36,890 bases of DNA from Jaenimonas drosophilae. Taxonomy: Eukaryota > Euglenozoa > Kinetoplastea > Trypanosomatida > Trypanosomatidae. Made by a program: the position numbers and the translations under genes. The stretch covers positions 1 to 36,890 of the forward strand of contig JASAON010001472.1 of assembly GCA_030849065.1 (NCBI GenBank), written 5' to 3'. Positions 7,826-16,849 of the stretch are shown here, piece by piece (the first letter of the stretch is position 1; each line of letters begins with the position of its first letter). The notes under the pieces are model-generated. The model did not search any database and was not told the DNA's origin. It saw only the letters and a program-made list of their open reading frames with translations.

Positions 7826-8995
7826 TTAGCCAGACTCCCCCTTTGACGACCCATCGGATGGTGAATCCTCCTCAGCTTCGTTGGTGCAGTCACCTGCGGT
7901 ACTCGCCAACTCTGCGTTAGAGGCGGTTTCCTTCGTCTTCCGCCACAAGCCCCGTTGATGCTCCTCCATGACCACACTCTCCACTCGCATCCGCCGATCC
8001 ATCTCCGCTCCGGGATAGACTCCATCCTCGAACTTACGATCGAGCAGATTGGCATCGACGACATCCGGATCTGAAGCGAAGTTGTACGGAGGGGTGAAGA
8101 TGGAGTACATGAAGGTACTTCTGGCTTCAAGGCTGGGGTAGTCATCGCTCCAGTCGCTCATTGTGGCAAAGCCCTCAAGGGGTACCACGTGGCTCGCATC
8201 CACCACTCGACGTGTGAAGAGAACGCCTTCCAGGTGGTCCATCTCGTGAAGAGCCATGCGGGCACGCATTGCATCCAAGGTCTTTTCAACTGGCTTTCCG
8301 AACTCATCCATGGCGCTAATACGAACCGTGAGTGGTCGCTCAATGTAGTGCATGAGGAAGCCGCAGCTGGCACAGGGCTCCCAGGCGAAGCCCGTCTTCT
8401 TGGCTTGGCGGAGCTCCGCCAATTTGCTCTCCTCGTACTGCACATAGGGTATACCTTTTGCAGCCGCCTCAGCCTTCCATTCCTGGGCATCCAGGTTGAT
8501 GGGATTGATGTAGACGCTTCCATCAAAGAGCGTGAACATTTGCACGTTCCACCCAATCTGTGGGGCACACATGCTTGGGTACTGATAGTGGTGACGTGCG
8601 TGCCGAACACGTCCAATCATCTCATCCATCTCTCCCGAGGCCACGACGGATTGCTTCAGGGGATACTGCGTACTCCACAGTGATCGTGCAGGGAGCTGGA
8701 CAATGTGCACTTCCTCCTCCTTGGATGCCTCGGCATTGGAGGATGAACTGCACTGCGCCACACACAAGGATGTCGGAGTCGTTGGTTGAAGTCCGCTCAG
8801 ACGGCCCCAGCGACGAAGGAAGGGCAGCTCGGTGGATCCACGAGCAGATTTTCCCACACACATTGGAATGAGGTCGGCAGATGTGTTGGGCAAGTTGGCG
8901 CACGGAGATATGCTGCTGCAGCCACATGCGGCATACGTGGCAATCTGACGCTGTTGAGTTAGTCGCCAGATGCCGCTCAGTCGTCGCAGTGACAT
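7826..8995 (-). CDS. Peptide deformylase, divergent, probably mitochondrial
   Basis: This 389-residue metalloprotease-fold enzyme would remove the N-formyl group from mitochondrially made polypeptides. The three deformylase motifs are present but altered: motif 1 is SMCAPQIG (usually GxGLAAPQ), about residue 141; motif 2 is EPCAS (usually EGCLS), about 206; motif 3 is LHEMDHLEG, about 249, intact. The three metal ligands (Cys in motif 2, two His in motif 3) and the catalytic Glu are kept, so activity is plausible. The long N-terminus (about 90 residues, starting MSLRRLSGIWRLTQQRQ, basic with hydroxylated residues) fits a mitochondrial presequence. A 25-residue insertion precedes motif 2. The longer frame starts with TTG, so I use the ATG at 8995. 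Trypanosomatids carry two deformylase paralogues; which this is cannot be settled here. Confidence 0.88.
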   Translation of the reverse strand: MSLRRLSGIWRLTQQRQIATYAACGCSSISPCANLPNTSADLIPMCVGKSARGSTELPFLRRWGRLSGLQPTTPTSLCVAQCSSSSNAEASKEEEVHIVQLPARSLWSTQYPLKQSVVASGEMDEMIGRVRHARHHYQYPSMCAPQIGWNVQMFTLFDGSVYINPINLDAQEWKAEAAAKGIPYVQYEESKLAELRQAKKTGFAWEPCASCGFLMHYIERPLTVRISAMDEFGKPVEKTLDAMRARMALHEMDHLEGVLFTRRVVDASHVVPLEGFATMSDWSDDYPSLEARSTFMYSIFTPPYNFASDPDVVDANLLDRKFEDGVYPGAEMDRRMRVESVVMEEHQRGLWRKTKETASNAELASTAGDCTNEAEEDSPSDGSSKGESG

Positions 8996-9018
8996 GAGCA
9001 AGCGTCAACGTATTCTTG

Positions 9019-9052
9019 CTTTAGAATGACAAAGAGAGAATAGAGAAGAGTG
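9019..9052 (-). promoter_or_regulatory. Trans-splice acceptor for peptide deformylase
   Basis: The sense strand has CTCTTCTCTATTCTCTCTTT, then GTCATTCTAAAG, with the first AG at 9020-9019. That leaves a 23-base leader before the ATG at 8995 and supports that start over the upstream TTG codon. Confidence 0.6.
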
Positions 9053-9157
9053 GCATTCACGACAAGTACCACACGCCCCGGATGGGAGAACTTTGGCAAG
9101 AGAAAGAAAGTTGTGCTGCCACAGGTTGATGATCTGTGGGCTCCGATCCACAGTCGT

Positions 9158-11554
9158 CTAGCTGAAGACCGCGCCCCTTCCCTGGCTACGGGTGCGCAGG
9201 CCGAAGATGTCGTTGTCCACCGGGCGGAACATGCGTGGTCGCCCAGTGCAGACGGGCTGTGTTGCCCAGGCCCCACCATGACGAGGTGACGGAGTGGGGC
9301 ACGTTGGCGGTGCCACCATTGAAGGGGGAATACCCGAGGTCTGGGGTCGTACCTCTGCCGGCCTCCCTCGTGGAGATGCCTTGAGCCCCGTGCGCCAACC
9401 GGAGTCAGCGAGGGCGGCATCATCGAAAAAAAGCGGCGCGAAGTTGTGCTTGCCTTGAGATACCCACCCACCCCGTCGCGCGCTCCCGTCCACGAGCGGC
9501 ACCGCCTCCTCCGCCTGCCGCTGACGGATGCTCCAAATGTCGTGGTCCGTGCAGGCCGACTGAGTTGTCATGGCCGCGGTGAGTCGGCCCGAGGGCGTCT
9601 TGGCGCGTTGGGGATTCTCTGGCTGAGCAGCAAAGTGCCGGCGAATTGTCGCGATGGAGCGCTTTCCTGGAGACGAGGTCGAACGCGGCGAAGCTGCCGC
9701 ACGTGGAAGGAGTGAGCCTGGAAGGAGATGGTCCTCCAAGTGCTTCAGAGCTTCCCGTGGACCTACTGCTGAATACCCAGAGCGACCGCTACGAGCATCC
9801 TGCCTCGCCCCTACCACAGACTGGGAAGGAGGGGCCTTCTTCAGTACATGTGCAGCTTCCCTGGAGAAGGGCGTCGCCTGTGGTTGCTGAGAGGCAACGG
9901 GATCAACGTGACTGCTGACTGCGCGAGCACGGCGGCTTCGGAGAGGAGAGTTTGTGCCACCCTTCACATCCGTCGTTCCTGCAAAGATGTTCAGGGGTTC
10001 GGCCTCGTCGCGCCCAGACATCGTCTTCCCTTGAGGCCGGCGCGATGGATGCGTGCGCAGCTCCGCATCCACAACGTACTGCTGGCGGTAGTACGCCTTG
10101 GCATCTTCCTCCATGCTGAGGTCGAGACGTGAGGTACCCTGTGGGGTGGGCTCATCGTGCGTGAGGGCCATGAGCCGTTTGAGCTCCGCCAGAGGAATGT
10201 CGGCGGTCTTCGTGGTGGGCTGGCTTCCACAGCGGATGGGCCTGCGTGGCCGTGCGAGCTCGTTGATCCTGGCGGAGGTGATGGCGTGTGGGCGTGGGGC
10301 TGTGGAGGCTGGGCGGCTTGCCTTCATCGCGGAGCGGCGCATCCTCGTCGGCTGGGATGGACTGCGGTACGTATTTGACCGTGTTGGTGTGCGTTCCGGT
10401 GTTGCGCTCCCGAAGTGGAGGCAGCCTTTGGAGTAGGATGTCGGGACGTAGCTCGACATGGCAGGTGACGGCGACCGTCGGTGATCATTGTTGCGTTGGT
10501 CAATGGGTGCCCGATGCCGCCCCGCTGACGAAGTCCCTGAGGAGAGCGGGGCCGTTGCTGCGGCAAGGGAGGACGTGGTGAGTGAGAGAACCCGGGCGAT
10601 GGAAGTGAGACTCCCACTGATGGGACGCGAAGGGCCCCCGTTGGAGCTCCGCCTCGTGTCGCGGCCGTTGTTGGCGGGGCCACTCGCGGATTGCCGTGCC
10701 TTGGAGCCAAGATGGAGGTCATCGCTCGTGTAAAGCGGCTGCGAGCGGAAGCCGTTTCCCCCCGTCACCACATCATCATCTAGAGTTATGGAGCGCTTGG
10801 GACTGCTGAGGCGACGCACCCAGGCCGGTACCTCGCGTGTCGCCGATTTCGGAGTTGCAGAGCCCCCGCGATCTGACTTGCGTGGGGTAGACCCGCGCGA
10901 CGTGATGGCCGTCATCTCTCCTGTAGATCCTGAGCTTCTCCGTGAGCTCCCGAGCAGCATTCGGCCACCTCTCTTGGCTTCCTCTCCAGCACTCGTGGTC
11001 GGTAGCGCATCGTTCCACCCGTGGTGTTGGCGGTCGGCGACCACATCCGACAAAAGCGCGCGCGGTGGGAGGTCACTTGCCGCCGCGGTTCTTGTGCATG
11101 AGAGGGGCACAGAAGATTGAGGCCGTGAGGAGACGCGATGCAGCGGCGTACCAGCGCCAGCAACAGACGCGTCATCGCCGTATGGGCAGCTGCTCGAATC
11201 GCTACGTCGGCTGCTGCTGCGCTCCAGCTTCACGGAAGGTTCGTGTTTCACGTGGCTTGATGAGCTTCCTGTCTTCAGGAGAGACGCCGACGCCTCCAGG
11301 CGTGACCGCTCTTCGGGGCTGAGCTTGGCAAAGCGAGGAGGGAGGCGAGAGCGAGAGCTAGAGGCGGTGATGTTGCTTGGCGGGCTTACCGGCAGTGCTG
11401 GTGCCGCAGGTACCTCCACCTTGGGAAGAGAAATTGCCGCCCCGCCTGGGCTGGAGTCATCGCTGTCGGAGTCGCTATGACCAACGGACCTCTGCCTTTG
11501 TTGGTAGGATGGAGCAGATCCGCTGCTTCCTTGGTGGAGCTCGTCGTCGAACAT
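9158..11554 (-). CDS. Basic Ser/Arg-rich disordered protein, possible cytoskeletal decorator
   Basis: I do not recognise this 798-residue protein. It is almost entirely low-complexity: Ser, Arg, Pro and Thr rich, with many SP/TP and RxxS sites that suggest heavy phosphorylation. Islands of likely conserved sequence are PRFAKLSPEERSRLEASASL (about 74-93), SARINELARPRRPIRCG (about 450), PLAELKRLMALTHDEP and AKAYYRQQYVVDAELRTHP. The SARINELARPRRP segment resembles the R-x-x-x-LA-x-P-K/R motif of THEG-type repeats in axonemal proteins. Near the C-terminus two short elements match each other: DHDIWSIRQR and DNDIFGLRTR. A microtubule or axoneme association is therefore possible but unproven. The frame is open across 2.4 kb from an ATG, so the gene itself is solid. 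Confidence 0.75.
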   Translation of the reverse strand: MFDDELHQGSSGSAPSYQQRQRSVGHSDSDSDDSSPGGAAISLPKVEVPAAPALPVSPPSNITASSSRSRLPPRFAKLSPEERSRLEASASLLKTGSSSSHVKHEPSVKLERSSSRRSDSSSCPYGDDASVAGAGTPLHRVSSRPQSSVPLSCTRTAAASDLPPRALLSDVVADRQHHGWNDALPTTSAGEEAKRGGRMLLGSSRRSSGSTGEMTAITSRGSTPRKSDRGGSATPKSATREVPAWVRRLSSPKRSITLDDDVVTGGNGFRSQPLYTSDDLHLGSKARQSASGPANNGRDTRRSSNGGPSRPISGSLTSIARVLSLTTSSLAAATAPLSSGTSSAGRHRAPIDQRNNDHRRSPSPAMSSYVPTSYSKGCLHFGSATPERTPTRSNTYRSPSQPTRMRRSAMKASRPASTAPRPHAITSARINELARPRRPIRCGSQPTTKTADIPLAELKRLMALTHDEPTPQGTSRLDLSMEEDAKAYYRQQYVVDAELRTHPSRRPQGKTMSGRDEAEPLNIFAGTTDVKGGTNSPLRSRRARAVSSHVDPVASQQPQATPFSREAAHVLKKAPPSQSVVGARQDARSGRSGYSAVGPREALKHLEDHLLPGSLLPRAAASPRSTSSPGKRSIATIRRHFAAQPENPQRAKTPSGRLTAAMTTQSACTDHDIWSIRQRQAEEAVPLVDGSARRGGWVSQGKHNFAPLFFDDAALADSGWRTGLKASPRGRPAEVRPQTSGIPPSMVAPPTCPTPSPRHGGAWATQPVCTGRPRMFRPVDNDIFGLRTRSQGRGAVFS

Positions 11555-11973
11555 CCAGGGTGAGGTGAAGTGGAGTCACTCTACCACGGACGACAATGAA
11601 AGTGAAGGACGTTTTGTGGTGAGTGAGTGAATGAGTAAGTGAGTGACCGCAGCACGTGCGAGTAAAATAGAAAACAACAGATCTAGATTGTGCGTGTATA
11701 TGTGTGAGTCGCACCCCGTCGTCTCTCTGTGACACCTGTTCGAACCAACAACACGGCGGGACGAAGAGAGTGAGGTGATGGGGAGGGCAATTTGGCTACG
11801 GAAGGAAACGTAGAAGAGAAGCGAACCGTTGGTAAGAGTTCTCCAAGAGTCATGTAGTCAGAGAAATAACAGCAACGACGATCAGGCAATGACTAGATGT
11901 GTTCCACGCACATGACTGCATTCTGCTTGCTCGACATGAACGACAAACGGGTCAATGATTCAGGACGTACGCC
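11555..11973. other. Intergenic region
   Basis: These 419 bases separate two long disordered-protein genes. On the sense strand C/T-rich TCACTCACTTACTCATTCAC repeats at about 11620-11650 precede an AG at 11582-11581, a weak candidate splice site for the Ser/Arg-rich gene. Nothing else was seen. Confidence 0.45.
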
Positions 11974-14064
11974 CTACATGGAATTGCGCCTCTTTGCTCG
12001 TCGCGCATGCGGGCGAGTGACGTCCCCCCGAGGCTTCACCACAGCTTCCTTGGATGTGGTGGAGCCTTCTCCAGGAGTGGCGCCGGATAGCCCGTCACGA
12101 TCCAGCACTGACGCGGCACCACTGCCGCTGGGTAGAGTCGGCGTCACCTCGTGTGGAGCCAGCTGCTGCTGCGAGGGGAGTAGCGCATCACCCTTGTCGT
12201 TGATCCAAGCACGGCGTAGTGAGAAGGAGCGGAGATCCACCTTGGGGGCGGTGGATGCAGCAGGTGCCTCCACGGCTCCTGAAGATCCCACCGTCGTAGA
12301 GTATTGGCCTCGTGTGGTGAGCCTTGGGGTGCCAATTGGGGAGACCGTGGCCGTTGCGCACGCAGATGCAGCGACGGAGACGTTGGTCGTAATGTGGCCA
12401 GAGGCGTAGCCCGGAGATGGATCCCCACTCACGGAGCTCTGCTTGACCGATGCATGAACGATTCCAGTACGTTCACTGGGAACCTCAGCATCTGGCTGTT
12501 GGTTCCGAGCCGATGCCTCCATATACATGCCGTGACCGGGGAGATATTCCATCGGCGGCATCGAAGAAGGGGGCTGAAAGTCTCTGGAGAGGGCGTCGAG
12601 GGAGGTACGAAAGCCAAAGGCAGCGGCGGTTGTGGGGTCCACGAGTCCGCCTTCTCGGAGGGAGGCGACCGCAAGACTAGGCACAGAGAGAACCGGTGTC
12701 GTTGCGGTAGCATCCACCCCGACGGTGGGGCTTGGGTCCTTTACGAGGTTGGGTGGAACACTCAAGGGCCCCGCACCATTCGGAAGCGCGGGTGTGATGG
12801 GATCGGACACGGTCGTGGACTGATCAGGAAATCGAAGTTTAATGCCGCACATAATTTTCTTGGGGTGGCCCGTCATCCCATCCTTCCACGACCCCTCCCA
12901 CAGCCACGGCGGCAGTGAGTTGGGCAGCACCAGTGGGCCGCTGTAGTCCGCAATGAAGGCCACCTCATCGTGACGTTCCTTGGTGAACCTGACGTACTCC
13001 GCATCGCTGCTGATGGGAGTCCACAGCTGCAGCTTTCTCAGTGCCATGACGATGACGCCAATCACATGGCGGCCGTCGAGGCAGTGTAGGTAGAGTGGGT
13101 GGTTGTTGGCCGAGAGAATGGTCTGGAGGGCATCGGTCACCTCCGTCGGTAGGAGTTGGATCTCTCCCTTGAAGCGCTCTGCCTGGATGTGCTTCAAGGT
13201 GATGTTGTGGGCGGCGGCGAAGCAGCGCAGGTCGTAGGACGGCTCCTCTGGGGTGAGGGAGAGGATGGTACGTAGACGAAGACGTTGGAGGAAGCCGAAG
13301 TTACGTAATGTGGGGTAAGCGCCACGGTAGACGCCAGCCTCCACTGTGGCAAAGCGGAAGGGGGGAACAAGATCCAGCGGGGGCTCCTGCGGGCAGCGCC
13401 GTGGGGGAGAGGGTGGCACTCGCGGGGTAGACGCCTGGGGATGGGCCCTGTTGGCGGGCATGCGAAGGTCAGCAGTGGCCGCGGTGGGAACACGACTGGG
13501 GTCGGTGTGCCCTGCGAGACGGCTCATCTCTGGTGGTGATCGAGCCCCCGTTCCGGACGGGAAGTCCATGCTGACCGGATTGGTGACTGGGGAGCAGGCA
13601 GCTGATAGTGCGCGACGGAAGGCGTGCCGACGACTGCTGTTCTTCGTCGTACCGGAGGAAGGGTACATGTTGGAGCCTCTGCGTTGTGATGTGTAGGGAG
13701 AATAGTCATCTGCACTGAAGCGATGAGGCCGGTCCGCTCCATGTAGATCCATCAGTCGATGCGCATCTCGTCCGTTGCGGTTGGTGCTGGTGGAGAAGTG
13801 CATGTTGTGCCGACCAGCATCACCCCAACGGATATATGAGGCGGGGCTGGTTCGCGGGCCATTCATTGTTGGGTCTGGCGACACAAAGTAGTGTGCCGTC
13901 ACAGGAATCTGAGAGGGTGACGGGGCATACGTGTTGGCGTTCCGTGCCCTGGGCGGTGTTCGCAGGAAGTGGGTGTCGCTGGGGGAGTGGAAGGTGGCTA
14001 AGGGAGAGAGAGTCCGCGAGAAGCACGTAGGCGACAGCTCGGATTGATGGTGGCTCAGCTCCAT
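11974..14064 (-). CDS. Siw14/Oca-type phosphatase-like protein with altered active site
   Basis: This 696-residue protein carries an atypical dual-specificity phosphatase domain (PFA-DSP, the Siw14/Oca family) at about residues 233-400: PPFRFATVEAGVYRGAYPTL, then NFGFLQRLRLRTILSLTPEE, then LYLHCLDGRHVIGVIVMALR KLQLW in two parts. The P-loop at 13057-13086 keeps the nucleophile Cys (about 328) but reads HCLDGRHVIG. The usual HCxxGxxRTG arginine is Val and the following Thr is Ile. This resembles the non-catalytic Oca-type members, so it is probably a pseudophosphatase. Both flanks, about 230 and 300 residues, are disordered and Ser/Pro/Thr-rich. The longer open frame starts at a TTG inside the splice tract; I chose the first ATG after it. 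A later ATG at 13866 is an alternative. Confidence 0.82.
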   Translation of the reverse strand: MELSHHQSELSPTCFSRTLSPLATFHSPSDTHFLRTPPRARNANTYAPSPSQIPVTAHYFVSPDPTMNGPRTSPASYIRWGDAGRHNMHFSTSTNRNGRDAHRLMDLHGADRPHRFSADDYSPYTSQRRGSNMYPSSGTTKNSSRRHAFRRALSAACSPVTNPVSMDFPSGTGARSPPEMSRLAGHTDPSRVPTAATADLRMPANRAHPQASTPRVPPSPPRRCPQEPPLDLVPPFRFATVEAGVYRGAYPTLRNFGFLQRLRLRTILSLTPEEPSYDLRCFAAAHNITLKHIQAERFKGEIQLLPTEVTDALQTILSANNHPLYLHCLDGRHVIGVIVMALRKLQLWTPISSDAEYVRFTKERHDEVAFIADYSGPLVLPNSLPPWLWEGSWKDGMTGHPKKIMCGIKLRFPDQSTTVSDPITPALPNGAGPLSVPPNLVKDPSPTVGVDATATTPVLSVPSLAVASLREGGLVDPTTAAAFGFRTSLDALSRDFQPPSSMPPMEYLPGHGMYMEASARNQQPDAEVPSERTGIVHASVKQSSVSGDPSPGYASGHITTNVSVAASACATATVSPIGTPRLTTRGQYSTTVGSSGAVEAPAASTAPKVDLRSFSLRRAWINDKGDALLPSQQQLAPHEVTPTLPSGSGAASVLDRDGLSGATPGEGSTTSKEAVVKPRGDVTRPHARRAKRRNSM

Positions 14065-14170
14065 CCTCACACCACTAGAAACTGGCAGGCGATGAATTGT
14101 TACTTCGAGGTCCGGCAGTTGTACTACCACAAGTGCAGTAAGGTAGAGGGGAAGAGTGGCGCATGTATAT

Positions 14171-14196
14171 CTAAAGAAGATAAAGGCAGCAAACAG
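14171..14196 (-). promoter_or_regulatory. Trans-splice acceptor for the phosphatase-like gene
   Basis: The sense strand reads CTGTTTGCTGCCTTTATCTT, then CTTTAG, with the first AG at 14172-14171, 107 bases before the ATG at 14064. The upstream part of the open frame lies within this tract, so it is not coding. Confidence 0.55.
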
Positions 14197-14255
14197 CTGT
14201 TGTGAGAGATTCAGTGCCAAAAATGTGGCCCGTTCAGCGACATGTTCACGCAGAA

Positions 14256-14936
14256 TTAGTTTGTTACGTTGGCTGAGGCTGGGGGCACTGCCCCGCGACC
14301 AGCGGCCGATCCAGTCTTCTGCAGGAGCTTACGCTTCTCCTCTAGCAAACGCTTCTCGAGCGCATCGCGGTGGAGCACATCGCGCAGGCGCATGCGACGT
14401 AGACGCATAAAGTTGGCCTTACTGCGAATCACTGGACTGCTGAAGCCACGAATACGGCCAAACGTGGCTGGAATCTGTGCGTTGAGATCACGGAAGCTCA
14501 CGTGCTCAGGAACCCCCACCAACGCCTTGGCTTCATCCAGGTCAAGCATATCGACGCGCACCACATGACGCGTTCGCCAGAGCTGCCGCCGTACGCTGGG
14601 GATGTCAGGTACGATGACGGTTTGACCCTTGAACTCCAGCCGTAGCTCACGCAACATACGATTCACCTCCCATGGGAACTTGAAGGGGTGATCGGCGCAG
14701 GTAACGATGAAGACGTTTCCTACACGACGGTAGGGTCCAGCCACGACGGACGTGGCGTTGGTGCTATGTGGTGGGTGCGTAACCTCCGTGTGGGTGCTTG
14801 CAGGTCTAGGCAGATCATCTGCAGATGCAGAAGTGCTACACCACCGCACCGATGACGTACAGTGGGGGAGAAGGGCCCATCTGGAGTTAAGATGAATACC
14901 TGGACGGGCAAGCTGACGAATCCCACGGCACAACAT
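14256..14936 (-). CDS. MRPL30: Mitochondrial large-subunit ribosomal protein uL30m
   Basis: This 226-residue protein has an uL30 core at about residues 70-128. It contains VGNVFIVTCADHPFKFPWEV, then MLRELRLEFKGQTVIVPDIP, SVRRQLWRTRHVVRVDML. These match the L30 pattern of a first strand, a helix with the LRxLRL-type motif, then V-x-V-x-D-x-P-x-V-R and a helix ending in H-V-V-R-V. The first 65 residues (MLCRGIRQLARPGIHLNSRW onward) form a likely mitochondrial presequence. A basic C-terminal extension of about 95 residues (RRMRLRDVLHRDALEKRLLE) is typical of enlarged trypanosomatid mitoribosomal proteins. The frame's GTG codon just upstream is not used; ATG is at 14936. Confidence 0.85.
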   Translation of the reverse strand: MLCRGIRQLARPGIHLNSRWALLPHCTSSVRWCSTSASADDLPRPASTHTEVTHPPHSTNATSVVAGPYRRVGNVFIVTCADHPFKFPWEVNRMLRELRLEFKGQTVIVPDIPSVRRQLWRTRHVVRVDMLDLDEAKALVGVPEHVSFRDLNAQIPATFGRIRGFSSPVIRSKANFMRLRRMRLRDVLHRDALEKRLLEEKRKLLQKTGSAAGRGAVPPASANVTN

Positions 14937-15334
14937 CACGACTAAGTCCGAAGTCTACGCGTATCTCGGTACAACACAACAGAGGCACGACAGAAGTCGT
15001 GCAAACAAACTACAACACAGAACGAAAGCAAGGGAGAGTGAGTGAGAGTAGGAGTCACAACTATTCTATCTTCGCCAATCGCCGAGGAGCAGGGTCTTTG
15101 AAGGATATGATAGTAAGCACTTCGTGGCATCTACAGCAAACAAGGTGTAGTAGCTACGTCGCCACGACAGTTCTACGAGCAACCAGCATGTATATCATCA
15201 CGCATGGCGCACTTGACAGAGGAGAGCAGCACAGTACAGAGATCTAAAGGTGATCATCCATCATCAGATGGGATAGTAGAGGCACATTTTTGGCGAGGTC
15301 TCCTATTGGGGGAGGGGGGCAGGCTTCACTCCAA
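14937..15334. other. Intergenic region
   Basis: These 398 bases hold the uL30m leader with its splice site and the 3' untranslated region of the preceding gene. No other signal was seen. Confidence 0.5.
15010..15054 (-). promoter_or_regulatory. Trans-splice acceptor for uL30m
   Basis: The sense strand carries CTCCTACTCTCACTCACTCT, then CCCTTGCTTTCGTTCTGTGT and TGTAG, with the first AG at 15011-15010. The leader to the ATG at 14936 would be 73 bases. Confidence 0.6.
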
Positions 15335-16849
15335 TTATACACCTTGTTTCGTCAGCTGTGCCTCGAAGGTGAAGTTGTTCAGATATGCAAAGCGGCCGTT
15401 GGTGCGTCCTTCAGGCCTCGGGCCGTCCGCGAAGCCGTTGTGAGGCTCAGCGCGAGAGCGCAATCGCAGGGTTGAAGATCGAAGGGACGCAGAGGATGGA
15501 TGTGCACTAAGATCAACGGTTTGGCTCGATGATGAGTTGTTCTCTGGCCGACGCGGCTCCAACTGCTGGGTGGGACCGTTGGCACTTTGGCGGCGGGGTG
15601 CAACGACATCAATGGGCTGAGGGCGATCGTTGTCGTTGATGTTGTAGATAATGCGTTGTGGGGGGCTTGCAGCTGGCGGGTTAACGGGGTGGGCTCCCCT
15701 CCTCTCAACGTTGCGTCGATGAAGACCATCAACAACAGCATCGTGATACAGTCGGTCGGCTTCCTCTGTAGACGACGGCCCCATCGCCTGCCGTCCCTCA
15801 GCAACCCTGGCAGGAGGGCAGTAGGAGGTATCCTTGGCTAATTCTCCAGTCACGACCGTTTGTGTGTGGCGCTGAACGAGATATTCACCAGGGGCATCAC
15901 CATCCTCGGCGGAAACCACCTGCTGTGCAGAACATGGCACAACGGCGTGAGAAGCACACGCCCCTTCCCCTTCTCGTGACTCCACGCCTGCAGGGGACAA
16001 GGTGCTCGAGCTTGGCATCTTCCCTGGCCGCACCCATCGACGGCCGTCATGGAGAAGACATCCGTTTGGTGCAGTGGTGAGTTGGCCATCACGAGTGTCA
16101 CGATGCAGCAAACGTGGATGCTGATCTGCGACGGTACCTACCGACTGCGCAAACTGGGCAGGCTGGAGTAGAGCCATCTCCTCCTCTCGAGTGGTGCCAA
16201 CACGATGGCTTCCATCGGCAAGGTCCATCAGTTGCGTGAGGGACAGCACATCGCAGGTTTCCTGTGGTTTGACGTACATCACTTGACGAGTGGTTTTGGT
16301 AAAAGTGCTAGTGCTGAGTTTTGCGCGAATGAAGGGAAGGCCGCTCCCTCCCTCGTCGCGGCGTGGTCCGTCTGTGGGGTGACGTAGAGCATCGCCACCA
16401 TAGGCGTACTCCTTCACAGCCTGTTGTGCGGTGTAGGCATCTAGAGGATGAGGCGGTAGTGCAGATGACTTGAACTCACTCGGAGCGTTGCTATCACCTG
16501 CGCTGGTGGGAGGAAGAGTGGGGCTCACATCGTGAAGGACCGACACTTCCTTCAACGGCATCAGCGGAGACCCATCAAAGGCATGGTGGTTCAGCTGAAC
16601 ATCGTAGTGGCTTGGAACGGAGTCACCGGCGGAGCTACGTCGCCGCCTCGACAGTTCCTGCGAGGAGGCGTCACTTCCATCCAGCACCACTGGCTGTCGT
16701 GGGGGCGGAACTTCTACCGCCCCAGGATTGGGATCAGTACGGATGTGCATGTGTGGCTCTGGTACGTCATGAATACGCAAAACCTGGATTCGGCCTGAGG
16801 CGGAGCGCTCATGTCGTGTGGCAGCCTTGTTAGGCTGAGCTTTGGGCAT
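15335..16849 (-). CDS. Hypothetical disordered protein
   Basis: This 504-residue protein is not recognised. It is mostly polar and disordered, with Pro, Ser, Arg and Asp. Ordered-looking patches are ASGRIQVLRIHDVPEPHMHI (about 17-36), FIRAKLSTSTFTKTTRQVMY (about 173-192), CDVLSLTQLMDLADG (about 198), GEYLVQRHTQTVVTGELAK (about 331), PQRIIYNINDND (about 405) and the C-terminal FAYLNNFTFEAQLTKQGV. The VQ-x-x-T-x-T element recalls, weakly, the Thr-rich motif of the next two genes upstream in the window (higher coordinates follow on the same strand). No signal peptide or membrane segment is visible. The ATG at 16849 is the first in frame and follows a convincing splice acceptor. Confidence 0.72.
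   Translation of the reverse strand: MPKAQPNKAATRHERSASGRIQVLRIHDVPEPHMHIRTDPNPGAVEVPPPRQPVVLDGSDASSQELSRRRRSSAGDSVPSHYDVQLNHHAFDGSPLMPLKEVSVLHDVSPTLPPTSAGDSNAPSEFKSSALPPHPLDAYTAQQAVKEYAYGGDALRHPTDGPRRDEGGSGLPFIRAKLSTSTFTKTTRQVMYVKPQETCDVLSLTQLMDLADGSHRVGTTREEEMALLQPAQFAQSVGTVADQHPRLLHRDTRDGQLTTAPNGCLLHDGRRWVRPGKMPSSSTLSPAGVESREGEGACASHAVVPCSAQQVVSAEDGDAPGEYLVQRHTQTVVTGELAKDTSYCPPARVAEGRQAMGPSSTEEADRLYHDAVVDGLHRRNVERRGAHPVNPPAASPPQRIIYNINDNDRPQPIDVVAPRRQSANGPTQQLEPRRPENNSSSSQTVDLSAHPSSASLRSSTLRLRSRAEPHNGFADGPRPEGRTNGRFAYLNNFTFEAQLTKQGV

Noticed and set aside
12000..14220. Signal peptide or membrane segment at the start of the phosphatase-like frame (FAAFIFFRY...LYLTALVVV)
   Set aside because: This part starts at a TTG codon and lies in the splice tract and leader, so it is not translated.
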